Below, in pieces: positions 47,609 to 56,311 of a stretch of DNA of 64,000 nucleotides. A model generated the notes under the pieces. That model saw only the letters and a program-made list of their open reading frames with translations, had not been told where the DNA came from and searched no databases. A program made the translations under genes and the position numbers. This DNA is from Promethearchaeota archaeon (GTDB taxonomy: Archaea > Asgardarchaeota > Lokiarchaeia > Sigyniarchaeales > SOKP01). The stretch spans positions 27,218-91,217 of the forward strand of contig JAEOTP010000068.1 in the NCBI GenBank assembly GCA_016839765.1, written 5' to 3'. How positions within the stretch are numbered: position 1 is the first letter of the stretch; every line of letters starts with the position of its first letter.

Positions 47609-48355
47609 TCATAATATAGCATAATTTTCCCATAATCTTTCCTTTACATTATGCGATATTAAATAATCCTTAATATCGGTTAATAATATATTTGGATCAA
47701 ACTCCCAAGCAGCATATTCGTTAAATGATAAGCATTTTAAATTCTCAATATTTAATACTGATTTCAATAAAAGCCCATAAGTAGCAACCTGAGGTAAAGA
47801 AAACATAAAATTTCCTTCAGGCTTATAATCAATCACTTTAACTGTATTATGTTGAATTTGAATCAGATCAATATGCCCAGTAATAGAATTTTTACCAACC
47901 CTTTTCCAAATAGGGATCTCAATAGCAACTGAATCCTTATCTTTAATTAAAATATATTTTAAAACAGGACCATGCCCTGGTTTTTGCCCAATTCCGTCAT
48001 TCTTAAAATTTGCATGAACCTTCCGAGCATATTGAGGTAAATTTGAATTTGAATCAAAATACTCAATTTTTCCCTCCCGGATTAGCTTTTTGGCAAAATG
48101 ATTAATAAATATCGACTTTATCCCGGTGATCTTAAATCTAGATACTCGAGGTAATGATTTTGAGTTAAATAAATTATTTGGAATCTTCCCTTGATAAATT
48201 CGATTAAAATATTTCCCTAAAAGTACAAACTCAGATCGATAAGGATTTAATTGGAAAACTTTTTGCTTATGATGTTCAATATTCCAATTAAAAACATATG
48301 GAATTTGTTGATGAACAAAAACTCGATTTCTAATTGATTGTTGATATGAACTCAT
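47609..48355 (-). CDS. PD-(D/E)XK nuclease, RecB/Cas4-like (left copy)
   Basis: A DNA nuclease-type domain in the C-terminal half: SVAIEIPIWK, TGHIDLIQI (metal-binding Asp), then VKVIDYKPEGNF (D-x-K) and LPQVATYGLLL (the Q-x3-Y motif of RecB and Cas4 nucleases). The N-terminal half is basic, with VSRFKITGIKSIFINHFAKKLIR, perhaps a DNA-binding part. No Fe-S cysteines or helicase domain. No CRISPR or phage genes are near. The two copies diverge from the central tRNA, one on each side, so they are the innermost genes of the inverted duplication. A role in making the duplication is attractive but unproven. Confidence 0.75.
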   Translation of the reverse strand: MSSYQQSIRNRVFVHQQIPYVFNWNIEHHKQKVFQLNPYRSEFVLLGKYFNRIYQGKIPNNLFNSKSLPRVSRFKITGIKSIFINHFAKKLIREGKIEYFDSNSNLPQYARKVHANFKNDGIGQKPGHGPVLKYILIKDKDSVAIEIPIWKRVGKNSITGHIDLIQIQHNTVKVIDYKPEGNFMFSLPQVATYGLLLKSVLNIENLKCLSFNEYAAWEFDPNILLTDIKDYLISHNVKERLWENYAIL

Positions 48356-48506
48356 CTAGTCAATATTTATGTTTTAAATTTAAAAAAACATTTATATTAA
48401 TGATTTATTAATTTGTAAAGTTGTTCTTAAATTTTTTTATTCCTAGAATTAAGGGAATTGAAATCTAAAAAGTTTTATTTAAAAAACTCAGCATAAAAAA
48501 TTAAAA

Positions 48507-48611
48507 CGGACCCGGCAGGATTCGAACCTGCGACTTTCGGATTAGAAGTCCGACGCCCTATCCATACTAGGCAAGCTAGGCTGGCTAGCTGGCTGGCTAG
48601 GCTATAGGTCC
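48507..48611 (-). tRNA. tRNA-Arg(TCT) carrying a 30-base insertion before the D-arm
   Basis: Read on the minus strand: acceptor GGACCTA, the insertion, then D-arm GCCT...GGGC, anticodon stem TCGGA/TCCGA with loop CTTCTAA (anticodon TCT), and T-arm GCAGG-TTCGAAT-CCTGC. The 3' acceptor strand is CGGGTCC followed by G73. Without about 30 bases (48573-48602) the molecule is a normal 75-base tRNA. GCCTAG repeats at both ends of the insertion leave its exact edges open. The acceptor has a weak inner end: pair 6-67 is U-G and 7-66 is A-C. The gene sits at the centre of the large inverted duplication. It is either an intron-containing tRNA or one damaged by the rearrangement. Confidence 0.8.
48573..48602. 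repeat. RGCT-type tetranucleotide-rich insertion in tRNA-Arg
   Basis: On the plus strand the insertion reads as imperfect GGCT and AGCT units (GGCTGGCTAGCTGGCT). In the tRNA sense it can fold AGCTAG-CCAGC-CTAGCT. It is the most GC-rich spot for several kilobases. It lies at the symmetry axis of the duplicated arms. Confidence 0.7.
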
Positions 48612-48866
48612 TTGCTTTATAAAATAAAGATTTTATATTTTATAAAATATCCTTTATGATGTTTAAAGTTTATTATGACTTGTTGTTGCTCTTCTCTTAT
48701 TAAGAAATTAAAAAATAATTTTCTATTTCTGAAAATAGACTCATTAATTTCTTGATGAATTAATAAATTATTAATACATTTTATTTAATAAAATACAACA
48801 TTAAATTATAATTAAGACATATATTGAATATATAAACGTGATTTGGTAATATAAAAGAGAGTATTA

Positions 48867-49592
48867 ATGGAGCTTAAACAAAAACATTTTGTACATCAAA
48901 ACATACCCTATTCTTTCAATTGGAATAAGATTCATCATAAACAAAAATTTTATCAAATAATTGCTAATCGAGAAGAATTAAATAGACTTAAAGCACATTT
49001 TAAAAGAGTAGCTGAAGGGAAAATTCCGAATAGGTTATTTAATTCTCGAGATCTTCCAAGAGTTTCTCAATTTAAAATTAGAGGTATTAAGCCAGCTTTT
49101 ATTAGAAGTTTTAGTAAAAGTTTAATTCGTTCAGGGAAAATAAAGCGTTTTGATTCCAATTCAAAATTATCCTTGTATGCTCAGAGAGTATTTGAAAGTT
49201 ATAAAGAAAGTGGATTCAGAGGAGACCCTGGACATGAACCAATTTTAAAAAACATTTTAATTAAAGATAAGGACTCTGTAGCAATAGAAGTTCCGATTTG
49301 GAAGGAAGAAGAAAACAAAACCATTACAGGGCATATTGATTTGATTCAAATTGAAAATAATGCTGTTAAAGTAATTGATTACAAACCAGAAGGAAAATTT
49401 TTACTCTCTTTACCCCAAGTAGCAATGTACGGTATTTTATTTAAATCGAGATTAAATATTAAGACGGTAAAATGCGTTTCTTTCAATAAAGAAGAAGTTT
49501 GGGAATATGATCCAAAAACGTTATTGTCTGAAGTTAAAGAATATTTAATTTCTCATCATATTAATGAAAGGCCATGGGAAGATTTCATATAA
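48867..49592 (+). CDS. PD-(D/E)XK nuclease, RecB/Cas4-like (right copy)
   Basis: A 241-residue homolog of the protein at 47609-48355, with the same core: SVAIEVPIWK, TGHIDLIQIENN, VKVIDYKPEGKF and LPQVAMYGILF. The Asp and D-x-K residues and the Q-x3-Y motif are intact, so it should be active. The N-terminal region (FVHQNIPYSFNWNKIHHKQK) is strongly conserved between copies, indicating a specific role there. ATG start with GAG upstream. It is transcribed away from the tRNA, opposite to its left twin. Confidence 0.75.
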   Translation: MELKQKHFVHQNIPYSFNWNKIHHKQKFYQIIANREELNRLKAHFKRVAEGKIPNRLFNSRDLPRVSQFKIRGIKPAFIRSFSKSLIRSGKIKRFDSNSKLSLYAQRVFESYKESGFRGDPGHEPILKNILIKDKDSVAIEVPIWKEEENKTITGHIDLIQIENNAVKVIDYKPEGKFLLSLPQVAMYGILFKSRLNIKTVKCVSFNKEEVWEYDPKTLLSEVKEYLISHHINERPWEDFI

Positions 49593-49603
49593 AGGGAATC
49601 TAT

Positions 49604-49879
49604 CTAGAGCTTCTTTCCTTTTGGTTTTGAGGGTTCAGGTTCTTCCCTAGGTTTCACATACCCTTTAAACATGAAATAACATAAAAGTAAGGCTACTAAT
49701 TCTGTAGCAACACCAAGAAAAGAAATAATTGTACCATTATATCCCAGATATCTCAATACTAATGCAAAACCTAAACCTGAAAATGCTAAAATAAATAAAA
49801 TAAATCCTTTTATGATTTCTAGGAAGGAATCTTTAATATATCCAAGTTCTTTCTTAATCCAAGTAAAAATTGAAGCCAT
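49604..49879 (-). CDS. Small two-helix membrane protein (right copy)
   Basis: A 91-residue homolog of the protein at 42332-42601: amphipathic WIKKELGYIKDSFLEIIKGF, two membrane helices with SGLGFALVLRYLGYNGTI between, and a Pro/Lys-rich tail ending KPKGKKL. It is convergent with the nuclease (11 bases between stops), whereas the left copy faces Roadblock and trpB. This shows that the cassette is flipped in this arm. It follows orphan A by 155 bases. Confidence 0.7.
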   Translation of the reverse strand: MASIFTWIKKELGYIKDSFLEIIKGFILFILAFSGLGFALVLRYLGYNGTIISFLGVATELVALLLCYFMFKGYVKPREEPEPSKPKGKKL

Positions 49880-50034
49880 AAGATGATTCTACTTCTATAT
49901 AATTTTAAATAAATTAAATAAATATCATTTTAATATCTTTGTTATTTTCTAAAGATTTATCTAAATATTCAAATCAGAAATGATTATGATTAAACTATAC
50001 TTATCGATATTAACCTAAAGTTTTTGAGATAGTC

Positions 50035-52227
50035 TTAGCTCCTTTGTTTACTTTTAAATTTAGAATATAATGCCTTATCTAACAATTTGCCTATTCTTTG
50101 GGCAATTTGTTTACCAATTTCATATCTTTCACCATCAAGTAAATTTCTCATTGCTTCTGGGGTAGGATTGTTCCCTAATCTTCTAAACAAAACTTTTTCT
50201 GTTATTTCATTTACCATATCTTTAATTTTTCCATAATCAGGTAAATTAATATTGGGATTAAAGCTTTTGATTTTCTCTATTGCAAATTGAAAAAATTGAC
50301 TAAATAACTCGATTGGATCACCTTTTAATTCACTATGAAGTTTAATATTATCAGTAGCTATTTTTGTATCTTTTTCTTGCCAATACAACTGATTTGGATT
50401 GATACCTGGACTATTTATTCTCATAAGTGAACTTGTAATTCGGCGTTCAATCCAATTTAATGTACTAACTTCCTGTTTTTCACGTATTTCCTTCTTTTTT
50501 TCTATTTTTTCTTTTTCTTTAGATTCTATAATTTGTTCTACTTTCGATTTACGTTGTTCTTCAAGGTCTTCAAACCTTTTAATTATATCATATCCTATAC
50601 AGTAAGAAATTGGTGAGATTAGATCTGATTTTAACTTTAATGACGATATCCCGGTATATACGTGACTATTCTTCTCTTTTAATTCTAAAATTCCCTCTTT
50701 TAAAGGAATACCCATCAATCGTGCCAATATAAAACCATTAATTAAAAATGGTTGATTATCCGCATTAAATACTATAACTAACTCTTCTTGTCTCTTATTT
50801 AATTTTTCTATTATTAATTCCTCTAACTTAACCCTAACCCATTCTTCAGAATCAGTAGTTCCAAATATTTTTCTTAAAGCTAAAAGAAATAATGTTTTAT
50901 CATTTGAAATTTTAAGATATAGCTCAATAATCCGACTAAGTTGTCTTAGTATTTTTGATAACATATAAAAAAATATGTCTTTCACTAATTTGTCCATGAT
51001 ATCTTCAAAATCTAACACAAATAAGATATGAGCATAATTTTTTAATCCTAATTCTTTTAAAAAGACCTTCTCAATAACTTGCTTTTTTCTTAGATCATTT
51101 GGATCTATAAGATCATGTTTTGTTATATTATATCTGACCATATTTCTCCTTACTTCTTCAGTAATGGACTCGTCTATATCCATGAGATATAAGATATTGT
51201 AGACTCCATATCTATTTAACATAAAGATTAAATCATTGAAACTACATTCATTTAGGCTCTGTAGAAAATAAATGAAATCATTTGGATTAATTTTCAGTTG
51301 TTTAAATAACTCAGATTTTAAGAAGCTCAAAATATTTTGTTCAAATTGGTCATAATTAATTTTTTCTTTTAGAGCATTTTCTATTCTCTTTAACAGTTCT
51401 TTTTTAAGGTTGTTTGTTTCTTTAAAGATTTTTAGTCCGGGAATGGAAATTGGGAACCGATCAAAGTTATAATCAAAAATTCTTCGTTTTATCATTCTAA
51501 CTGGCATTGCCTGTACCTGCAATTCCTTATATGATTTGAATTCGAAGTCTTTTCGGATTTTGTCAATCATTCGACTTAAGGTTGCTAATTCGATAAACTT
51601 ATCTTCTTTCTCTTCTCGTTCTAATTTTTTTTCAATTTCTAGTGATAAATCTTTAAAAGCAGAACTTTCCTCTAGGATTTGTAATTTAGTTTCGTCAGTT
51701 AATCCTATCAAATCGCCGATTAAATCATAAAAATAAAAAGGTGGGTAATTTAATATAATTTCTAATAATTCTTGTTCAACTTTTTGTTCAATTTCATTCA
51801 ATATTTGCTTCTTTTGAAACTCTGGAAGTGTAGATTCTCTTTCTTCAATTAGATATGATATAAATCTATTCTCTAAATCAAATATCTTATTAAGAACCCC
51901 AATTTCTAATATGAATGAATCTTTTAATAATGTATCAACTTCTTCTATTAAAATCTTTTTTTCAATGTGCTCTAAATTTTTAGTTGACTCAAAGGAAAAT
52001 TTATCTTGCTCTAAGGTTTCTTTAACTCTAATACCTAAGCTGTGATAAATATGAATTACAGCTGTAGCAATTAAAAGATCTTTGAAAGTGGTTTTTTGAC
52101 TTGTTAATTCAAATATTTTTTGCTTATCTGCATCTCTCTTAAAATGGGAAATAATTAAATCTACAGTTTGAAAAAATCTAAATGTACTTTCAACCGCGGT
52201 TGTCTTTCTTTTTATCCCACTAATCAT
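50035..52227 (-). CDS. Large orphan protein A of the cassette, ~730 residues (right copy)
   Basis: Homolog of 42676-45075. It shares MISGIKRKTTAVESTFRFFQ, the SYKELQVQAMPVRMIKRRIFDYNFD-type centre, the charged coiled coil and WIERRITSSLMRINSPGINP. It lacks about 64 residues present in the left copy. The junction is clean and in frame (NDLRKKQVIEKVFLKELG here). The ORF track starts 5 codons early; the ATG at 52227 overlaps the orphan B stop by 4 bases, exactly as in the left arm, and is chosen. The function is unknown. Confidence 0.8.
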   Translation of the reverse strand: MISGIKRKTTAVESTFRFFQTVDLIISHFKRDADKQKIFELTSQKTTFKDLLIATAVIHIYHSLGIRVKETLEQDKFSFESTKNLEHIEKKILIEEVDTLLKDSFILEIGVLNKIFDLENRFISYLIEERESTLPEFQKKQILNEIEQKVEQELLEIILNYPPFYFYDLIGDLIGLTDETKLQILEESSAFKDLSLEIEKKLEREEKEDKFIELATLSRMIDKIRKDFEFKSYKELQVQAMPVRMIKRRIFDYNFDRFPISIPGLKIFKETNNLKKELLKRIENALKEKINYDQFEQNILSFLKSELFKQLKINPNDFIYFLQSLNECSFNDLIFMLNRYGVYNILYLMDIDESITEEVRRNMVRYNITKHDLIDPNDLRKKQVIEKVFLKELGLKNYAHILFVLDFEDIMDKLVKDIFFYMLSKILRQLSRIIELYLKISNDKTLFLLALRKIFGTTDSEEWVRVKLEELIIEKLNKRQEELVIVFNADNQPFLINGFILARLMGIPLKEGILELKEKNSHVYTGISSLKLKSDLISPISYCIGYDIIKRFEDLEEQRKSKVEQIIESKEKEKIEKKKEIREKQEVSTLNWIERRITSSLMRINSPGINPNQLYWQEKDTKIATDNIKLHSELKGDPIELFSQFFQFAIEKIKSFNPNINLPDYGKIKDMVNEITEKVLFRRLGNNPTPEAMRNLLDGERYEIGKQIAQRIGKLLDKALYSKFKSKQRS

Positions 52228-54530
52228 AGTTCCTTTAACCACTCCCTATAAACTTCTTTAAAATTATCTGCTAATTCAAATCTAGAATTAGTATGCCAAA
52301 ACTTAAAGCTTAATACATGAAAAAGATCTCCCCCAAACAATTCTTTCTCTTCGCTTGTTAAATTGTGTTTTAAAATTAGAGTTAATGGTCTAGGGATCAA
52401 TTTTGAAAAATATTTTAACTCCAACTCTTTAATATAATCATAAAAGTGGTCCTCACCACTTATATTAAAAAAGTTGATAGGAACTTGCTCTTCAAATTGA
52501 GGACTAAGTATACTTACTTCTTGTTTAATTTTATTACTAACATACTTCGGAAATTCAGTACTAATATTTATGCTTAAATCATATTGCTTATAAAAATCAA
52601 TTAATAACTTCTTTTCCTCAATATTTGATATACGCGCTATATACGTATCTAAAAATTTTAAAAAATGCTCAAGCTTTTGCTCATTTGATTCTCTTTCTTC
52701 AAAATAGCTAATAAAATCATTATATATCTCATTCAAAGTCCAATCTTTTCTTTCTTCTACGTTAAAGAATTTTTTGGTATAATCATTTATCCATTCTAAA
52801 ATATAAGATTTCCAGGTTAGATTAATTCCTCCAATTCGTTTTTCTAAAAACCGATGAAATCTAGTGGCAAATGTAACTGGATCGGCTATCTCTTTATCAG
52901 GTTCCTCTTTTATATACCTATTAATTGTTGTATATCTAAGAATATAGCTTAATAGATAAGATAACTCACTCGAAAAAGTCTTAAATTTCTCTATATGCTC
53001 TTTTATAATATTAATATCTTTATCCATTTGTATTTCCGCAAAAGATACTAAATCTCCCATATCTAGTTTTATGTTGTTGAAAAATGGTTCAATATTTGTA
53101 TTAATTAATCTTCTAAACTCTTTTATTATAATTTCTTCATTAAATTTAAGAAACTCCGATAAAACCATTGGATTATCTTCAATTTGGTTAAAAATATGAT
53201 CTTTAAACTTTTCTATCAATTTGTGACCAAGGGTTTTCGCTGGTTTTTGTTCGCTTTCGAATTTTTGCTTTAAATTTTTTGTTAAATCAATAATTAAGGA
53301 TTTTAACCTCCTACGTGAAAGATATTTTGGAAGAGATACCTTTACCAAATTAAGACTACTTTTAATAATTTCTGAAAAATAATTAAAAATAGAGCTTAAA
53401 TCTATCGCTCTTAAGTTTGTTTTTGTAATTGCTGATTGATCAATTGATTTAATTGCTAAATTACAAATACCTTCAAAATCTTCATTTTCAAATTTAGCTT
53501 TATTTACAATAAAGTGCTTATATTTTTTTAATAATTCAGGTAAATCTCCAATTTCTCCAGTTGTAAGAAAAGAGTTAGAATATTCAATGAATTTATTTAG
53601 GTATCTTTCTAAATCGATTAAAATTCTATTAATAAAGGAAATTAACGATTTTGCTGTGCAAGGATCTTTTAAGTTATGTGTTTTTTGCTTAATATAGTTA
53701 ATAATAAACGAGACTACTCTATCTTGAGATTCATCAATTGTACCTGTATTTGCTAAATTAATTAAATTTGCTCCTAACTTTAATGTTTTATCCACAATAA
53801 AATTAGCACTAGGCTCTGATATAGAATATTTTATATGTTCTATGGATTGTTGCCCCTCAAAAGGGCTTATCAATCTCTCGAAAGTTGAATTGAAAAGGTT
53901 AATCTCATATGGTCGCTTGTGTAATAATATATCTACATCTGATTTGACTCTTGCATAAGTATTTAACATTTCTTTTTCTGTTGGAAGCGAAGCACTTACA
54001 CCAATTAACTTTTTATTCCATTTATCTTCAATTAATTCTCCAAAGAGTTTTTTGCTAAATCTAGTAGCAAATCTCTTATATACTTGTAGTTTATCTTCAC
54101 TTTTTAATTCAGGTCGATCTGTAAATTCTTCTACTTCAAAAAATAACCTACTTATATTGTTTATAGCTTCACGGGATTTATGGGCATCCAAATATCCTGT
54201 TTCAGGTTTTAATGCAAGCAATAAACTCTCACAGTCTTTATATTTGCCGGGTACGAAAATCATTGATTTTGGGAAAATATTTACTCGAGCACTTTTTTCA
54301 TCGAGGTTATATAACTCAAATTCGATACTAAAGACTTCTGAACCAGTATAATCTCTTAAAATTGCATTATACATCCTTAAATATTCTATTACACCTTGTG
54401 AAAGTTCATTCACTCTTTCTCTAGTTAATTTTCCAGGACCAATTACATCTCCAACAATGAGATCATTTGGAGAAGAATAACCAAATATAAGTGAAAATTG
54501 ATAATTAATTGATTCTCGTGTAGTTATCAT
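52224..54530 (-). CDS. Large orphan protein B of the cassette, 768 residues (right copy)
   Basis: Homolog of 45072-47378 with identical length. The N-terminal region is the most conserved (MITTRESINYQFSLIFGYSS, then AILRDYTGSE), as is LIPRPLTLILKHNLTSEEK near the C-terminus; the middle has drifted more. This suggests a fixed N-terminal domain and contact site with a more tolerant helical middle. It is first in the cassette and divergent from the coiled-coil gene at 54734, with 203 bases between for two promoters. Confidence 0.8.
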   Translation of the reverse strand: MITTRESINYQFSLIFGYSSPNDLIVGDVIGPGKLTRERVNELSQGVIEYLRMYNAILRDYTGSEVFSIEFELYNLDEKSARVNIFPKSMIFVPGKYKDCESLLLALKPETGYLDAHKSREAINNISRLFFEVEEFTDRPELKSEDKLQVYKRFATRFSKKLFGELIEDKWNKKLIGVSASLPTEKEMLNTYARVKSDVDILLHKRPYEINLFNSTFERLISPFEGQQSIEHIKYSISEPSANFIVDKTLKLGANLINLANTGTIDESQDRVVSFIINYIKQKTHNLKDPCTAKSLISFINRILIDLERYLNKFIEYSNSFLTTGEIGDLPELLKKYKHFIVNKAKFENEDFEGICNLAIKSIDQSAITKTNLRAIDLSSIFNYFSEIIKSSLNLVKVSLPKYLSRRRLKSLIIDLTKNLKQKFESEQKPAKTLGHKLIEKFKDHIFNQIEDNPMVLSEFLKFNEEIIIKEFRRLINTNIEPFFNNIKLDMGDLVSFAEIQMDKDINIIKEHIEKFKTFSSELSYLLSYILRYTTINRYIKEEPDKEIADPVTFATRFHRFLEKRIGGINLTWKSYILEWINDYTKKFFNVEERKDWTLNEIYNDFISYFEERESNEQKLEHFLKFLDTYIARISNIEEKKLLIDFYKQYDLSINISTEFPKYVSNKIKQEVSILSPQFEEQVPINFFNISGEDHFYDYIKELELKYFSKLIPRPLTLILKHNLTSEEKELFGGDLFHVLSFKFWHTNSRFELADNFKEVYREWLKEL

Positions 54531-54733
54531 GACTCAAAATAAATAAAAATCTTATTTCTTTAATCATTAAATCATAACTATTATAATTCTTACTGAAATT
54601 GCGAAAAAATTTAGGAATTATTTTTAATATTTTTAAGTTTATATAATATTAAAATTTACTTTTGAATAGTAAATAAATTAATTTCATAAAAATTTATATT
54701 TAAAATTCTAATATAGTAGATAGATGGAAAAAA

Positions 54734-55405
54734 TTGTCGGAGATCCTTCTTAATCAACTCATAGAGAAATTGGACGAGGTACTCTTAGGAAGAAGAGATA
54801 TTATATCTGAGATTGAAAAACTAAAGGATGCAATAGAAAAGATTCAGAGTGAGAAAAAAGACAATACAGGAATTCAAATCACGAATACTGTAAATGAAAT
54901 AAAAGTTTTTATGTCAAAGTCCACCAATGTTTTATCTGAACTTAATAATAATATGAGAAATTTACAAAATTTAATAATTTCCCTCAATAATGTTTTTGAT
55001 ACAATTTTAAGTACAATAAATATCCCCGAATCGTTTACGGCTAGTGAAATTTCAACAAAACCTCAAAAAATTGGAACTTCAACTAGATATGAAAACAATT
55101 TATCTGCTCCTATAAGATCTCCAAGTGAATCAATATCACCAAGTGCTCCTGAAAAATCATTAGATATTTTAGGAGATTCAGACTTTAAGTTAATTATTTC
55201 TATAGCTAAATCCAATAATCCGGCAGTTGAAATAGCGATAATGCTTGAAAAAATAAGAGCAAAATTAGAAAACGAGAATCCCTTAAACCCTATCTTGTTT
55301 GAATTAAGCATGGAATCAAGGCGACTAAAATCTTTAGGAAATATACCACTTGACGCATATAATCTGCAAATTCTAATAGAGAAATTACAAAAATGGATTG
55401 GATAG
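54734..55405 (+). CDS. Coiled-coil protein found only in the right arm
   Basis: 223 residues, unknown family. The first ~100 residues form a coiled coil (LIEKLDEVLLGRRDIISEIEKLK, then NNMRNLQNLIISLNNVF). A Ser/Pro-rich linker (SAPIRSPSESISPSAPEKS) follows, and a small helical domain at about 145-223 (DFKLIISIAKSNNPAVEIAIML, LEKLQKWIG-like end). TTG start. It lies between the flipped cassette and the Roadblock gene and has no counterpart in the left arm. It was either gained here or lost there. It could be a partner of Roadblock, 132 bases downstream on the same strand. Confidence 0.7.
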   Translation: MSEILLNQLIEKLDEVLLGRRDIISEIEKLKDAIEKIQSEKKDNTGIQITNTVNEIKVFMSKSTNVLSELNNNMRNLQNLIISLNNVFDTILSTINIPESFTASEISTKPQKIGTSTRYENNLSAPIRSPSESISPSAPEKSLDILGDSDFKLIISIAKSNNPAVEIAIMLEKIRAKLENENPLNPILFELSMESRRLKSLGNIPLDAYNLQILIEKLQKWIG

Positions 55406-55537
55406 CAATTGAAAATTATGGAATTTTATTTGAATTAAATTTTATCTTAACGAAAATAAATAAATAAATGGATTTTAATTAATTTAATATAAGTATAATC
55501 TAAAATTTTATATAAATTATCTAAAAGGTGTAGGCTT

Positions 55538-55942
55538 ATACAATTTGGATCTGATTTAGGTATTAACCATGAAGATATAGAAAAAATAAGTCCGCAAATC
55601 ACATTTATAACATCTAATGCAGATATAGAAGCAATTGCACTTGTAAGCGTAGAGGGTTATCAAATAGCTTTCTCTGCTTTGCCCCAGTACCAAGTAGATG
55701 GTGATCAATTTTGTGGACTTGCTAGTGCTTTATTAATGACTGGAAGATCAACAATTCAAACATTATTTCAAGAAGATATAACTGAAATAATTGTAAGGGC
55801 TGAGAATGGATATATAGTTGTTACAAATGCAGGACGCTTAGTTATTGTATGTGCTGGGACAATTATTGATACTCTAATGAAAACGGTGAAAGTTATGCGA
55901 ATAGCAGCAAAGAATCTCTATAAAATTTTCGAAGGACGCTAA
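55538..55942 (+). CDS. Roadblock/LC7-domain protein with no usable start codon (right copy)
   Basis: Homolog of 41832-42245. The ORF track starts at an internal TTG (55679, MPQYQVDG), which would remove the first third of the domain. Reading upstream in frame gives IQFGSDLGINHEDIEKISPQ, matching the left copy nearly residue for residue, so the coding region begins near 55538. No ATG, GTG or TTG lies in frame before the stop at 55496. A GTG at 55528-55530, equivalent to the left start, is out of frame because this copy has one extra base. It uses a rare start (ATA or ATT), is frameshifted, or carries a sequencing error. Confidence 0.75.
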   Translation: MQFGSDLGINHEDIEKISPQITFITSNADIEAIALVSVEGYQIAFSALPQYQVDGDQFCGLASALLMTGRSTIQTLFQEDITEIIVRAENGYIVVTNAGRLVIVCAGTIIDTLMKTVKVMRIAAKNLYKIFEGR

Positions 55943-56114
55943 ATTATAAATTTTTCTTATTTTAAATCTTCACAGTTCTGTGTATTTAGTTGGGCATGAA
56001 AGTATTTTATTGTCTTAATTTTATAGAAAGTACTTTTTAGATCAATTAACTTTTTATTTAATAATAAATAGTTAAATCAATAATTTTTATTATGATAATA
56101 TGGTTTAATTTTAT

Positions 56115-56167
56115 GGCAACTGGAAATTATTATTTTTGGCAGTGGCCTTGGTCTTGGTTGTAAGACC
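56115..56167 (+). ncRNA. Conserved structured leader element upstream of trpB (right copy)
   Basis: Helix 1 is GGCAACTG with CAGTGGCC (one A-G mismatch), loop 17 bases. Then TT, then an 18-base hairpin GGTCTT-GGTTGT-AAGACC. Layout and distance to trpB (about 145 bases) match the left copy. The surrounding gap 55943-56311 (369 bases) is otherwise AT-rich and not alignable by eye. The conserved core is TTTTTGG and CAGTGGCCTTGG. Confidence 0.5.
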
Positions 56168-56311
56168 CATTATATTGCCTTAAACCATACCTTACTTTCT
56201 CTCTTTTCTTAATTTTCGTTTTTCTAAATTATCGAATACTCTATTTAAATGTGCATTAATTATTTTGATTTCCAATTTAGTAATGAGACACAAAAAATAA
56301 GTTGATAAAAA

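Larger units (their letters stand above)
33781..48355. repeat. Left arm of a ~30-kb inverted segmental duplication
   Basis: Thirteen genes here recur in the right arm (48867-63977) as diverged homologs in mirror order around the tRNA-Arg. Flank genes keep opposite absolute orientation; only the three-gene orphan cassette keeps the same absolute orientation in both arms. Spacing between genes is nearly the same in both arms. Homology ends near the CBM9-like gene start at the left edge, as far as this window can show. Confidence 0.9.

Noticed and set aside
47609-49592. Cas4 of a CRISPR system
   Set aside because: No repeat array or other cas gene is present, and the Fe-S cysteines of Cas4 are missing.
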